64,000 nt of DNA from Galbula dea (GCA_013399015.1 VWZX01001131.1:1560812-1624811), one strand, 5' to 3'; counted from the stretch's first letter, positions 36,786 to 48,103 are shown. Notes: a model not told the origin generated them from the sequence alone. Numbers and translations: made by a program.

Positions 36786-37867
36786 GCTTCTTGCACGTGA
36801 TACAGTTAGGTGTCAAGATGGGGTTGCTGTTGGAACATAGAATTCTTTTCTAAAGATGGGCCTAATTTAGAAAGCAATTAGATAAAAATACCAACTTCTG
36901 GACACAAAGATGCCCCACATCCCTTCTAGACCCATATTAGCTTGTGCTAGAAACAAGTATTTTCAAGTATTTTATTGCTTTTTGTGTTCTGTACAGTAAT
37001 TTTTACCATGCAGCTGCATCAGTTATGATTGTCACTTTTTTTTTAGTTTGGGTTATTTTGCCTTGCCTTTTTGTTTTGTTTAAGGATTCTTCTGTTGTTT
37101 CAATTCTTTGTAGCATTAGGATAAACTTTGTCAGGGGAGGGTGTACTGGCATAAAGGTGTTTATTTTGTGCTCCAAAGCAACAATACACAGTATGATCCC
37201 ACATGCTTTTTAACATGCCCTTTTTCAGTTACAATGTTGTCTTACTACATTTCTGGATTGGTTGATCATGTAACATTGAATCTTAGCTGAATCTTTCTTT
37301 GTCATTTTCACTCCCATCTGCTACAGCTGCCTGGAAAAATGAGACCTTTAAACCACTAAACAGTTATGCATTATGGGAAGACCAAAGCCTAGCTTTTGTG
37401 GACATATTGGAAAGAAGCATGCAAACACAACATGCATGCACATACATATGCACACTAAAGAAACAGAAACTTCCTGCATGATAAATGACAGCCTCATGTT
37501 TAAGATGCTTAGGTGGACTACAGAAAACAGAATCTCCTGTTCATGCTATGGGTTTGGTCTGAATTGAAAACACTTAGCTTTTCCTATATCTCAGTCTTGA
37601 ATCCTGATTATCAGATGGGCTTGGTCTTCCTCTTCATCTTGGCCTAAGTGTCATCCTGGAACTGAAAATGTCTGATCTGTTTTGCTGCAATGTTATGTTC
37701 CTGGAGACAATTCTACCCCCTATCTCACTTCCACCAATTGTGGTTTTCACCTGCCTGTGAAGCACTCAGTGTAGGGATGTTCAGACTGAGACTGCTGTTG
37801 GAGATGCAGGGAAAAACATGTGTGAAGGTCATGTTTTTGCTCTTAACATTCAAATTACCTACAGTGG

Positions 37868-38232
37868 CACTGTTCACTCCTGTTGAGCTTAGTGTCCACT
37901 AGGACCCCAGGCCCCTTTCTACAGAGCTTCTCCTCAGCCAGGTAGATCCCAGCCTGTGCTGCACTCCTTGATTGTGTTTGCCCAGGTGCAGGACCCTAAG
38001 TTTGTCTTTGCTGAACTTCGTAAGGTTGTTGTTACCTCACTCTTTCAGCCCATACAGATCTTCCTACAAAGTGGCTTTCCCTAGTGAAGCGTCCACTTCC
38101 CCACTCGCTTTGGTGTCATCAGCAAACTTCATCAGGGTTCTCTTGGTGCCATCATCCAGATCACGCATGCAGACGTTAAACAGCGTTGGGTCCAGAACTG
38201 ATCCCCGGGAACCCCACTAGTGACAGGTTACG
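37868..38232 (-). mobile_element. CR1 LINE ORF2 fragment (reverse transcriptase, antisense)
   Basis: On the minus strand the sequence decodes with frameshifts into CR1 reverse-transcriptase-like peptide: VTSG near 38220, then KFADDTK at about 38111-38131 (the catalytic YADD-type motif), followed by LRVLHLGKHN and PGVLVDTKLN. Stops and indels show it is dead. It ends right at the edge of the MMAA CpG island. It could be one insertion with 36688-36785, the middle being lost, or two independent fragments. Confidence 0.9.
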
Positions 38233-38234
38233 AG

Positions 38235-38930
38235 TTCGATCAGCACCCTCCGCAGCCTGTCAGCCAATTCCCCCACACACACCGCACGGACCCCTCGTCC
38301 AGACCAGAACGCACTCCTTCCTCTAGGAGGAGGCTGTGGGGAACCACTGGGACTCGACCGGACACCCACCCCACCCTGCAGGTCGCTTCCCTCCGCGGCA
38401 CGCCCAGGACAGAGGGGCAGCCTGCAGCCAACGGCAGGCGGGGCGTGGTGGCTCTATCCTGTGCAGGCCTCAGGCCGGGCTGTGCCCTTGGCGGGTTCCG
38501 GCTCAGCGTGAGGGCGTCACTTCCCCGCGGCGCGGAGGCGGGGCCGCAGGCGGAGCTGGCCGGTGCTCTTTTGTCGGCTGTCGAGCCGGCCGGGGGCTGT
38601 AGTGCTGCGGTGCTGCCACCCTTCCAGCAGTCCTCTCTGGGCTGAGGAAATCGAGCGGGTGCGGGCCTGGTGCTATCTGGGCTCCCGAGAGTGGCGGGCG
38701 GTGTGGGTGTGCGCCCTTCCCGGGCCCGCGGCCGACCCTTCCCCTGGAGCGCCTCGGAGGGAGGGAAACAACGGAGGTTTCGGGAAGCAGGTGCATGGGC
38801 TGCTTCTGTTGGGGAGCGGCCTGCGGGGCCTTCTGTTAGGCCTGCAGCGGTGCTCAAGTGGGGTGAGAGCGGTCCCGGAGAGCCCGGTGCATGTACCTGG
38901 AGCTGCTGCTTCGGGTCGGGCCTCTGGGAT
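38235..38930 (+). promoter_or_regulatory. MMAA: CpG island, probable MMAA promoter
   Basis: A sharp change to GC- and CpG-rich sequence, the only such island in the window. It contains GC boxes (GGCGGGGCGTGG near 38438, GGAGGCGGGGCC near 38536) and ends 450-1100 bp before the first MMAA coding exon. A strong donor-like GGGTGAGAG (GT at 38863) may end a non-coding first exon. Long open frames on both strands here reflect high GC, not coding. Divergent transcription to the left is possible but unsupported. Confidence 0.75.
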
Positions 38931-39376
38931 ATTGCAGCACCTTGAGTTTATTTCTAAATGTACTTGTCTTGGCTGCTTCCACCCCACTACCCCCGAAATT
39001 AGTTGAGAAAAGCTCATCTTCAATCATAGTTTTAAAAATCCCTACAGCCGTGAAAGCAGAACACACAGTGATTTCAGGGAGCGTAAGGGTTGGTTTGTTT
39101 CTAGATTTTTGGGGTGCTGTCTTGGTTAAAAGTTATTTTCATTTGTCTGCTTACCTCTAAAAAATAATATCTTCATTTATTAAGCTTGATAATAAAGCAG
39201 TGCTGTGCTATTGAAGCTTCCATAGCTTTTTGTTCTCGTTTTTCAGTGGCAAGAGAGAACTGTTTAAAAACGTGTGTATGGATAAAATAAAAGCTGATGA
39301 TTGCCTGTGTATATAGGTTTCATTTGAGTATTTTAAGTGCTTTGAAGGAAGTAAAAATGTTTTTCTTTCTCTTCAG
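38863..39376 (+). other. MMAA: presumed first MMAA intron
   Basis: If the donor at 38863 is used, this is a 514-bp first intron. The right boundary (39376) is well supported and the left is not. No other content is recognised. Confidence 0.4.
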
Positions 39377-39430
39377 GGTAACTGCAAACAGTAATGAACT
39401 GATACTCCTGATATTTTAATTCCAAACAAG
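39377..39430 (+). other. MMAA: MMAA 5' UTR part of first coding exon
   Basis: The acceptor TTTTCTTTCTCTTCAG ends at 39376, leaving 54 nt of leader in this exon. It includes a minimal upstream ORF, ATG AAC TGA at 39394-39402 (G at -3), 28 nt before the main ATG. As in the human gene, the first exon is expected to be non-coding and to lie in the CpG island. Confidence 0.75.
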
Positions 39431-39851
39431 ATGAAGATTCCCTCTCTGCTGCTGAGATTCCCTCACTGTTATTTCTCTAGAAGAGTTTGCCTCTTGAACT
39501 CTCAATTCACTTCCCGAGCAGACTTCCCACATGTTGGGTCTCTTACACCAGTGCACCCCTGTCGGACAAAATGGATATGGTCGTCGAGCATTTTGAAGAG
39601 AGATCTGTGCCAGCAAACAGCCCTTCACCAGCAAATAGAGGAACTTTGTGACAGAGAGCAAAGACTGGTAGACAGACTTTATAGTGGACTAATCCAGGGT
39701 CATAGAGCCTGCTTAGCAGAAGCCATTACACTTGTAGAATCAACTCAGAGTAGAAAGAAGAAAATAGCCCAGGTGCTCCTTCAGAAGGTATTATCCTACC
39801 ACAGGGAACAAGAAAAGTTAAATCAAGGAAAACCACTTGCCTTTAGAGTGG
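39431..39851 (+). CDS. MMAA: MMAA coding exon 1 (presequence and N-terminal helices)
   Basis: 421 nt, residues 1-140 plus one base. It starts MKIPSLLLRFPHCYFSRR. The most 5' residues are poorly conserved relative to mammals, as expected of a cleaved presequence. The conserved part begins near DREQRLVDRLYSGLIQGHRA. Donor GTTAGT starts at 39852. Confidence 0.95.
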
Positions 39852-42800
39852 GTTAGTGCATTTATGTCTGTCCAGTAGTTGCTTTGATGGAATTACAGTC
39901 CTTGTCTTTTTTAATCACTGCTGTTCTGTAAGCATCATGGTCTGTACACTTGGATCATTGGTTTCTTGTGGTTTGTAACCAGTCTAGATCACTTCTCTTG
40001 TCCAGTAGAACCATAACTTAAGCTGGAAAAGTGCTTCTGCAAAAGCTATAGCATTTACTTTTGAGGGGGTATTATCTGGAGGGGGTTTGTAACTGTTATA
40101 AGCTGAAATGTTAGCTAGTTTGCAGGTTGATATAACTATTACCTGTACATAGATGGGGAAGGATGTAGTTAAGCAGGCCTGGTCTTTTTCTGTAGATATT
40201 TTATTGACTTCTTTCTGAATCCCTTCTCCAAACTGTAAAAGCAAAGCCATGTATGTACCTTCCTGGTTTATGGCCTTACAGTAAAGCAGCCTACTTTTCA
40301 AGGAGGCTTCACCCTGGAAACTGCAAAATAATTTTCCCTTACAAAGTGGTGGACTACTAAAGTATGCCATGCCTTGCTGTCATCTCTCATGTATCATGTG
40401 TGTACAAAGGTAGTAAGAACAAGAACTTGGCTGTTTAAGTGAGAAATGTTTGGTGCTAATCTTAGTTTGCATGCTTTGTTCTGCAAGTAAATTGCCTCAT
40501 TTTTTGAAATAACAGCTCTTCAAAGTAAGGGCTTTTGCTTTTAGAGTGTTCTTTTATAAATAGTAAATCTGAAAAATTCAGATTTAGGCTATCATGTTAA
40601 ATTTTACCTTCTGAAGGGTAAGCCAGTATAAATAAATTTATTTGGAGGGGAGGAGATAAATCCAGATAAACTCAATGTTATGTTGGAGTGGGCAAGATGA
40701 GGGGTGGTGAGTGAAGCAGTATTGTGTTGGGTTAACTAAGGTAGTGTGTTTCAAGTCAGTTATAGCTGCTGAGTTGGGTATGCCACTTGTGGCATAGCTT
40801 TCATTTGCCTTTGTTGTGATATTGTGTTAAAGTATGAATTGTTATCAAGTTGGATGTTGATGGTGTATTTCTTTGGTTAACAAAATGTTATTTTTCTTCC
40901 TAATATGATTTTTTAGGGTTGTCTGGGCCTCCTGGTGCTGGGAAATCGACTTTCATAGAATGCTTTGGGAAAATGCTTACAGAAAGAAAATATAAAGTGT
41001 CTGTGTTGGCTGTAGATCCTTCCTCTAGCACAAGTGGTGGTGAGTTTGAGTCAGGTTTCTAGTACCTTGTCAACTATCTGGGCATCTCTTTGGGCCAAAT
41101 GGAGAAAAATTTCAATGGTAGTAATACTGATCACTGAGCAGCGAGCATATGCCAATTTAAAACTGTTTAGAGGGTGCTGCAATCTGAACATGTAGATCTG
41201 GTTGGGTTCTAGAGCATTCATTCATTCTCAACAGGAATGTTTGGATTTCTGTTGGCTGAAGTGATTTCAAGGTCTCCTGATGCAGTATCAGTGACCATCT
41301 GTCTGACTTGTAGCATGATTTTGTGTTTTTCTGAATTTGTAATTCTTCACAGTTGTGTAGCTGTAATCTGTCACTCTCAAATCAAAGGTTGGAGGGAAAT
41401 TGTAGGCTGACCATGTTTGATTAATAGTATCTCTAACATATGTAATAGAACCTTGATTTTGATCTTTTTCTCATGGGCAGCTGCAAGGGAACATTATTCC
41501 TCTTTCCAGCTTCTACACTGTTAGAGAAGATGCAGCAATGTGTAGTTGTTTAAAAGGAAGAAAACCTTCTGTATTGCAATGACCTGGAGCTAACTGACTG
41601 TCTTCTTGAATCCATACATTAAAGATGCAGCAACAGACTAGCACAATATGATAGCAAGACTGCACCAGTTAAAAGAAGTGAGCATCTGTCATCTTTTGGA
41701 ACGTGCATCCTGAGTCTAGATCTCCCTGAATCTGATTCAAAGTTTGCAGACTGGAAGGAAGGCAGGGATGCAGGTCAACTTTCTTGAAACAAAACAAACA
41801 ATCCATCCTCAAGACATATCAGAATCACAAGGCAGAAATTTGTCCAAGATGTAACTGTGTGCCATGCTGTGTATAGACCTCAAAAAGCTATTCAGGAGTT
41901 GTAGAATTAACTCTGACTTAGAACAAGTTTATCCTATTGGATAGCAGTAAGGTCTGCTTATCAGGCCTTTCCTGCTTCTGATAGGCAGAAGAAACAGGTA
42001 GTGACTTCTAGTTTTCAGCAACTATTACTGGGATATTCTTATTTGGCTGGCTTCATCCAAGAGATGTGACTTTTGCTCATTTGCTTGAGGGGAGGAGAGG
42101 GGGAAGTTTGGCTTTTCTGCACTTCTGAAATAACATTAAATGTTTAAGGTTCTCTCTTGGGTGATAAAACACGGATGACTGAGCTGTCAAGAGACATGAA
42201 TGCATATATCAGACCATCCCCAACCAGAGGGACACTAGGAGGTGTAACAAGAACCACAAATGAAGCCATTCTGCTGTGTGAAGGAGGAGGCTACAATGTT
42301 GTTCTGGTAGAAACAGTAGGTAAGTGCTTAGGGTTTTCCTTCAGTTATTCTGCTGTGCTATCTGAATAAGGTGTGTTACTAATTGCATACTTTGATCCCT
42401 GATTTTGCTCATGCAAATGATCACTAGTTGAAAAATGAATGCCTATTCTGTCAACATTCTAGTCCTGTACATCTTGTAAAACCACTATTTTGTAAGAGTT
42501 TCTTGTCTGTGGTAGTGGGATTTGTTCATGGTGCAATACTGGGCTCTGTCATAATTACTGATTAATGTGACTGAAAGTGTGCAATAAATGCTGAACTCTG
42601 GATTGAATTTTATAGGTGTGGGACAGTCAGAATTTGCTGTGGCTGATATGGTTGATATGTTTATATTGCTGCTACCCCCTGCAGGTGGAGATGAATTACA
42701 GGTATTTTTCAGTTTCTCTTGCCAAGTATTACCTAGGACTAGAAGGCAAACTTAAATCCAAGATGTAGAATGTGTGGAGAAAGTTCATACCAGTAGTCTT

Positions 42801-45205
42801 GTAAATTATACTGCTATCATTAAAGTCTTTTCAGTGTCTTATCAATTTATTGCACAGTTAGGATCTGTTTTCCCCCTCAGTTTTGGAAGTATTGGGATGT
42901 AAAATTTTGATGCTCTGATTTACTTCAGTATATTTACTAGTTATTGATTTTAGGGAGTGGATTTGTATTATAGGAGAACAGAAATCAATATAAATAGGTT
43001 TGTAAACTTGGGTATGTTTTGGTTAAACCTAAGTCTCTACACATAAAATCAGTTATTATGTAAATTCTGGTGTCCACATTTAATGTTCTTTTGCCAAAAT
43101 AGAGTAATAACTAGTAATGGCAGAGGCCATTGGTAGTGCTCTTGCATGACTAACACATACACATATGCGCACACACACAAAAAGCCACCAGGAAAAACCA
43201 AAGCATTTTCACCTGGTTTTGGGGATAAATCAGCATATCACAGTCCTTCTGGGTATTCCTGATTTCTCTCTGTGTTCCATTTAGGGTATCAAACGGGGTA
43301 TAATTGAGATGGCAGATCTAGTTGCTATAAATAAAGCTGATGGTGATTTAATTGTGCCTGCACGGAGGATACAAGCTGAATATGTTAGTGCTCTGAAGCT
43401 GCTTCGCAGGCGGTCGAAGATTTGGAGGCCAAAGGTTTGTGAACTTCACTATTGTTTGGGGGAGAAAGAGGGTTGGGTGTGCTTTTGCTTAGCTTGAGGT
43501 TTGTTGCTCTGTTTGGGTTTTTTGTTTGGCTTGTTGGTTTTATTTTCACCCTTGAAAGTGCTGAATGATTTCAGATTGTTACCGTCTCGTCTAGCTATAC
43601 TGATCTTCCCAGGCTCTTTTAGTGTACTAAAACTACTTGTGTAGTTTTATGCTGTGCAAGAGAGTTGATAGCTGCTGGTTCTGTTGGACATCTGATGTCA
43701 AGGTGTGCCCGTGAAACACTGTGCAAGGCCAGTATCCTGCTCCTCACGATCTCTATCCTGAGCTGCAATCTCAGCACTAGCAGACATACTACTAACATTA
43801 TGAATAGTATGAGCTTGTCCTGCTTTTGTGAACTGACTATGCATGTCTTAAAAGGTCCCTTAAGCTATTTCTCCATCTCTTATAACTCTGCAGCCTGTGA
43901 TTATCTTTGTTCTTTCACTTGGTTCACGTGTTTTATTACTGTAGGGCTTTTTTTTGGTTTCTCACACAATAAAAGTGGTAGGTAAGAACCTCATCTACCT
44001 GTGTATGCAATGCCTAGATTGTTGGAATTCTTATCCTGTGGGTCTTTAGTTTTAATGCAGTATTGTATCTATTAAAAGGTTATGGAAAATTATTGTGGAA
44101 AAGATTCAGTACTAATAATGTGTGTAAACTAAGATAAACACACACAGAGTGTCACATGCTCTATTTGTATGCATGTATATATAAAGAAGCTTTGTTCTAC
44201 CCTAGTATTCAAACTGACATATTAAATTAGGCTTAAATCAGCTGGGCTGCTTCAGGCTTAGCCATCATTCTGTAATTGTTGATTCTAGATCAGATGAGAG
44301 GTCACAGCTGATAAATGAGACCCAAAAGAACTCTTTGAGACAAGTGAATTAAAGAGGTTATCAGGAATCTGTCTCTCTTTCAGTGTTGACAGGTCTAACA
44401 AGCTGGAAGAAAGAAAATATTGATACTAGATTGTGGAAAGAGAGAGGTAGCTTTAAAAAAAAGCACCAAACCCAAAATACTTGTACCATGTAGAAGATCA
44501 TACTGGATGTCTGAAATGCTTTTGGTAAAATTAATTCCAGATCTGGAAAGCAGATGCAGAAAATAGTCAAAATACCTCCTTTCCAGAATATTTGAAGTGC
44601 AGAAGAGTATCTACCAGAGTGTATCTACTCTGCATTTAAGTGAAGCAGCAACAGTGTACCTTTTAGCTAAAGTACTCCTTGAAAATGATCGTCACTCTTT
44701 ATACAAGCAGTTGGACAGAGCCTGTTTATCCCAAATACTCTGGATCTCAGGATCCACTTAGAGTTGGTAGAATCCCAATTGTGAGATCTTTTCCAAAAAG
44801 AAACAGTAAGCAGCAGCAAAGTGCTCAGAGCTTCATGAAGTGAGTGTGTAGAAGTAAGGTTGCCTATCCTCAGGCCCAGCAGTTACTTGGCTTTCAAAGT
44901 TGTTCTGCCTCCGACAGGTAATGCGCATCTCTGCCAAAACTGGAGAAGGCATCTCAGCTTTGTGGGATAAAATGACAGAGTTCCGTGACCTGATGCTCAC
45001 CAGTGGGGAGCTGGTTGCCAAACGGCGCAAGCAGCAGAAGGTGTGGATGTGGAATCTCATCCAAGAGAACATGCTGGAACATTTCCGGAGCCACTCGGCA
45101 GTCAAAGATAAGATTCCCCTTCTAGAAGAAAAGGTTCTCAGTGGTGTTTTGTCTCCTGGGCTGGCAGCTGACCTGCTACTGAAGGCATTCAAAGATAGTC
45201 TCTAA
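39431..45205 (+). CDS. MMAA: MMAA, mitochondrial GTPase of methylmalonyl-CoA mutase (complete coding region, six exons)
   Basis: Coding exons are 39431-39851, 40917-41039, 42149-42319, 42616-42701, 43285-43434 and 44918-45205; 1239 nt gives 412 residues plus TAA (human is 418). The N-terminus is rich in Arg, Phe and Leu, consistent with a mitochondrial presequence. Family motifs: P-loop GPPGAGKST (144-152), VDPSSSTSGGSLLGDKTRM, PSPTRGTLGGVTRTTNEA, ETVGVGQSE (236-244), and the guanine-binding NKAD (283-286). The C-terminal helical region (KRRKQQKVWMWNLIQE) forms the dimerisation arm in MeaB/MMAA structures. Known role: it gates adenosylcobalamin loading and protects mutase (MMUT) from inactivation in propionate breakdown. 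It follows SMAD1 and precedes ZNF827 as in human. Confidence 0.97.
39852..40916 (+). other. MMAA: MMAA intron after coding exon 1
   Basis: 1.07 kb intron, AT-rich, with no recognisable repeat or gene. Confidence 0.9.
40917..41039 (+). CDS. MMAA: MMAA coding exon 2 (P-loop)
   Basis: 123 nt after acceptor GATTTTTTAG. It encodes GLSGPPGAGKSTF (Walker A) and VLAVDPSSSTSGG. Donor GTGAGT starts at 41040. Confidence 0.97.
41040..42148 (+). other. MMAA: MMAA intron after coding exon 2
   Basis: 1.1 kb intron ending in an unusually A/T-rich acceptor region. No other feature is seen. Confidence 0.9.
42149..42319 (+). CDS. MMAA: MMAA coding exon 3
   Basis: 171 nt encoding SLLGDKTRMTELSRDMNAY through LVETVG. 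The acceptor TGTTTAAG has a poor pyrimidine tract but is the only AG that keeps the conserved frame (S-G-G-S-L-L). Donor GTAAGT starts at 42320. Confidence 0.95.
42616..42701 (+). CDS. MMAA: MMAA coding exon 4
   Basis: 86 nt encoding VGQSEFAVADMVDMF through GGDELQ, including the switch-region Gly-Gln after ETVGVGQ. The acceptor is TTTTATAG and the donor GTATTT starts at 42702. Confidence 0.96.
42702..43284 (+). other. MMAA: MMAA intron after coding exon 4
   Basis: 583 bp intron, AT-rich, with a short CA-rich stretch near 43150-43180. Nothing else is seen. Confidence 0.9.
43285..43434 (+). CDS. MMAA: MMAA coding exon 5 (guanine-specificity motif)
   Basis: 150 nt encoding GIKRGIIEMADLVAINKADG through SKIWRPK. 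The NKAD sequence is a canonical NKxD motif. Acceptor TCCATTTAG, donor GTTTGT at 43435. Confidence 0.96.
43435..44917 (+). other. MMAA: MMAA last intron
   Basis: 1.48 kb intron with a G/T-rich patch at about 43500-43545. No gene is seen. Confidence 0.9.
44918..45205 (+). CDS. MMAA: MMAA last coding exon
   Basis: 288 nt after acceptor TGCCTCCGACAG. It encodes VMRISAKTGEGISALWDKM through LLKAFKDSL and the TAA at 45203-45205. SAKTGEG matches the G5-type SAK motif that contacts the guanine base. Confidence 0.97.
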   Translation, partial: VMRISAKTGEGISALWDKMTEFRDLMLTSGELVAKRRKQQKVWMWNLIQENMLEHFRSHSAVKDKIPLLEEKVLSGVLSPGLAADLLLKAFKDSL

Positions 45206-45254
45206 GCATTGTATTCTGCTCTGTGCCTGTTAAGTGCTTTCTGTAAACATGAAC

Positions 45255-45260
45255 ATTAAA
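45255..45260 (+). terminator. MMAA: MMAA proximal polyadenylation signal ATTAAA
   Basis: ATTAAA 50 nt after the stop codon with U- and GU-rich sequence immediately downstream. Confidence 0.6.
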
Positions 45261-45699
45261 TACAGTTTTTCTGTGTTGTGGTTTGAAGTGTTTTACTGCA
45301 GCAGATATCAACAGAACACCTCTCCAGTTCTCTGCAAAAACCACTGAAGGATTCTGTGTATGCAAAGATCATGACAAATCCAAACACTCAGATTGCTACA
45401 GACTATGTTGGAAGAAAATACATTTGTGAGTCTTCTGTTTGTACATGCTCTAGGTCTGTTGATCAAAAGGTATGTCTGTGTCAAAATGTGGCTGGTTTTG
45501 GGAGGGTGGAAAAGAAAGGGTTGTGATGGTGCAGAGTTTTATTCTAATTATGGGACCATTTTAGAGCAGTTGACCCTGCAGCTTTCCATTCTAATATAGC
45601 ATCAGCTGTTGGCACTATGGATTGCTTTTTCTTTCCTCACCCTGAGTGACAGTAGAAGCACTGGACCCCATGGCAGCATCTGACCACAGTCTTAGTTTA

Positions 45700-45705
45700 A
45701 ATAAA
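45700..45705 (+). terminator. MMAA: MMAA distal polyadenylation signal AATAAA
   Basis: AATAAA about 0.5 kb after the stop. Possible alternative 3' end. Confidence 0.45.
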
Positions 45706-48088
45706 TTGTATGCATATAAATAGAATACAGTGGTATTTGGTCCCTGTCTGGAAGCTGTAGTTGTTTGGTATACACTAAGAGAATGGAACTTGAATCATCC
45801 CAGTGTCTAAATAGATGTTTTAATACAACAGCAAAATTTAGTTAGACCAAGTGCAGACATCAGATAGAACAAATGTCGTCTGTGATGTTTTAATAGCAAA
45901 TGTCTTTATACTAGAATAATTGATCTCTAGAAATAATGGTTTGGGGTTTTCTGATCTGAAGTCTTTTGGGTTCAAACAAAATGCCCAGTGGAGTTTGGGT
46001 TTGTATTGTTCCTCTCTTGCAGAAGATAGTTACTTAACCAAAAGTACTTCCTCCCCCAATTTCCCTGGAGAACAATCTATAGAAAGCATTTTCCTAAGCC
46101 ATGATCTAGAAAGCAGATAGTTACTGAACAGGAAGGGTAGAGTGAAGTCATGCTGAGTTTTGGAGATCTGGCAGGTGATTTTGTGAGGCTACTGTTGCTT
46201 ACCAGCGCTCTAACCCCTTTAGTCCTGTTTCTTAAACTTTGCATCCCCAGTGAGTCATCTGGGATTCCTGCAGCTAGTTATATAGAGGTAGCTGAAGGAG
46301 TGTTACGGGCTGGCAGAATTACAGAGGCTTTGTTAGGGCCATGCTGACTTGTGAAAATAATTTAACACAGTTTCTTTTCCATTTAAAACTAGTCTCTATT
46401 ATAAAGTATGACAGAAAGTGCCCCAAACCAAAAGCAATGTCTTCTAAACTTTCAGCTGTAAAAAATACCTGTATTTTGATAGTACCTAGTAGAAGAAATG
46501 ACAGTCAGGTGGAAAATGAATTCATGAGTGTGGCAGCATTTGAACTGGTGAGTTCTCAACTTTTTGATAGTCCATTTGTTTCTGGTGACAGGTTTTGAGG
46601 AGACCTAATTTGTCCTTATCTGTTAAATCAAACCCTTATTACTACTGTTGCTTTTGTCAGGGGCTGCTGTTTTCCTTGTCTGCTGTACAAGAGCTGTCAA
46701 GCAAGAAAAACAGAACCTGCATCTGTGTTCAAATGATGGGTGCTGAAGCAGAACCCCTTTGACCACTTCAGGCTGTTTTCTGGGTGCAGATCTGTCTGCT
46801 CATGCCGTAGGCCATCATTTTCTCCCTTTGTTGGTTCTTTTAAAATATTGTTAATTCACTAATGAACTCTTAGCAGAAGACAGTACAATGGCTTAAGCAA
46901 GTTCTACTTTTAATTCTGCTGTGTTTTCCTCTTAAAGTTGAGCATGGAATGGACATCAGATTTATCTTTGTGTGTTCATTTGTGCCTCATGCTTCAGTAG
47001 ACCAAAAAGTACTCTCACACTGAAAAGAATCTTTGGAAGTGACACAATAGATAAGGGTTCTTGCTTTGTGTTGCAGCAATTCCTCTACTAAATTGAAAAG
47101 CTGTACTGTGCAAACTAGGACCTGAGCATCACATGTGAGAACTAAATTCTTTGGTTTATAGCTTGAAAAATTTTGCTATGGCATGTTTTGGAGTCAGCTG
47201 CTGTTGGATTTATTGTGCAGTTCTGTTTGTGTCCTCATGGGCTGGGGGAATGTAGTGTCTTCAGAAAGGCTGCAGAGCTTTAGCTCTATCACAATTCAGT
47301 ATTTCCCAAGATAGAGAAGAGCATTTCTAGCTCCTCATTTCTAGGTCTGTGGGATTGAGTGGGGTAAAATGCATTCAAATACTGTCATTCAAGTAAACAG
47401 GGTTCTGAAAAAAAGATAGTAAACAAATCTGTTGAGTAGGATGTTGATATATTCTTAGTTGCCAGAGTTGTTAAGTTGCTCTCATGTTAACTATTAAAAC
47501 TACAGCTACTGCAGGACAGTATGAGAAAATAATCTAAATTTATGAGAGAATAATAAGATTAAATTTGTAACTAGAGCTGTGATAAACTGTTAGAGAAATT
47601 GATATGGGAGGTAAGGAGCAAACTTTTCAGATACAGAAACTCTTGTGTCCTACAAAGTCTTGCAGTTGTATGTAAATGTGAAACTTTTCCCCAGGCCCCT
47701 GCATAATAGATGTTGCTGGTGTTTCTCAGCTGGAAAAACAAGTGTGGTGAGATCAAGTGATTTACCCAGGACTCTGAAACAGGTCAGTAGAGTTTAAGGG
47801 TTACAGTTCAGTCGTCTTTTCTCTGAGCCCCTTATATATTTATGGCCATGTTACTTAAGGTTGAAAAAATGCTCTTAGAAAGTTCATGCTCTTAGTGTGA
47901 CTTACTCCTTTCATATCTAATCTCTCTGTTTTCAGTGACAGCACGCAGTGACCCCTTCTTGACTACTGCTCTGTTGTAATGCCCTGCTTTAAGGAGTAGA
48001 AAACTTTGCCTTGCTGTCTAATCTGCCCTTGCCTTGTGTAAATGTATTGCTTCCTGTGTTGCATTGTTCAGTCTTTATGCTTTCCTCA

Positions 48089-48103
48089 TATATATATATA
48101 TAT
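48089..48103. repeat. TA microsatellite
   Basis: Uninterrupted alternating A/T of about 15 bp. Confidence 0.85.

Larger units (their letters stand above)
28386..38234. other. intergenic region between SMAD1 and MMAA
   Basis: 9.8 kb with no supported gene. It contains copy B of the 40-bp element (32577-32616), G/T-rich patches (34312-34422, 35745-35812), a G10 plus (GT)10 run (36270-36310) and two antisense CR1 fragments at the right end. The open frames present are short, unlike any family I recognise, and lack splice-site context. Confidence 0.75.
45206..45725 (+). other. MMAA: MMAA 3' UTR (end uncertain)
   Basis: Two candidate polyadenylation signals give either a very short UTR (ATTAAA at 45255, followed by GTTTTTCTGTGTTGTGGTTT, a GU-rich downstream element) or one of about 0.5 kb (AATAAA at 45700). 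The proximal site has the better GU-rich context; the distal one has the better hexamer. Confidence 0.6.

Noticed and set aside
37868..38232. Retroviral or other viral reverse transcriptase
   Set aside because: The FADDTK motif with its neighbouring LRVLHLGKHN and PGVLVDTKLN peptides is the CR1 non-LTR retrotransposon pattern, and no LTR, gag or env sequence was recognised.
38240..38857. Long open frames on both strands (up to 205 codons) in the CpG island
   Set aside because: High GC removes stop codons by chance. The translations are Pro/Arg/Ala-rich without domains and overlap each other on opposite strands.
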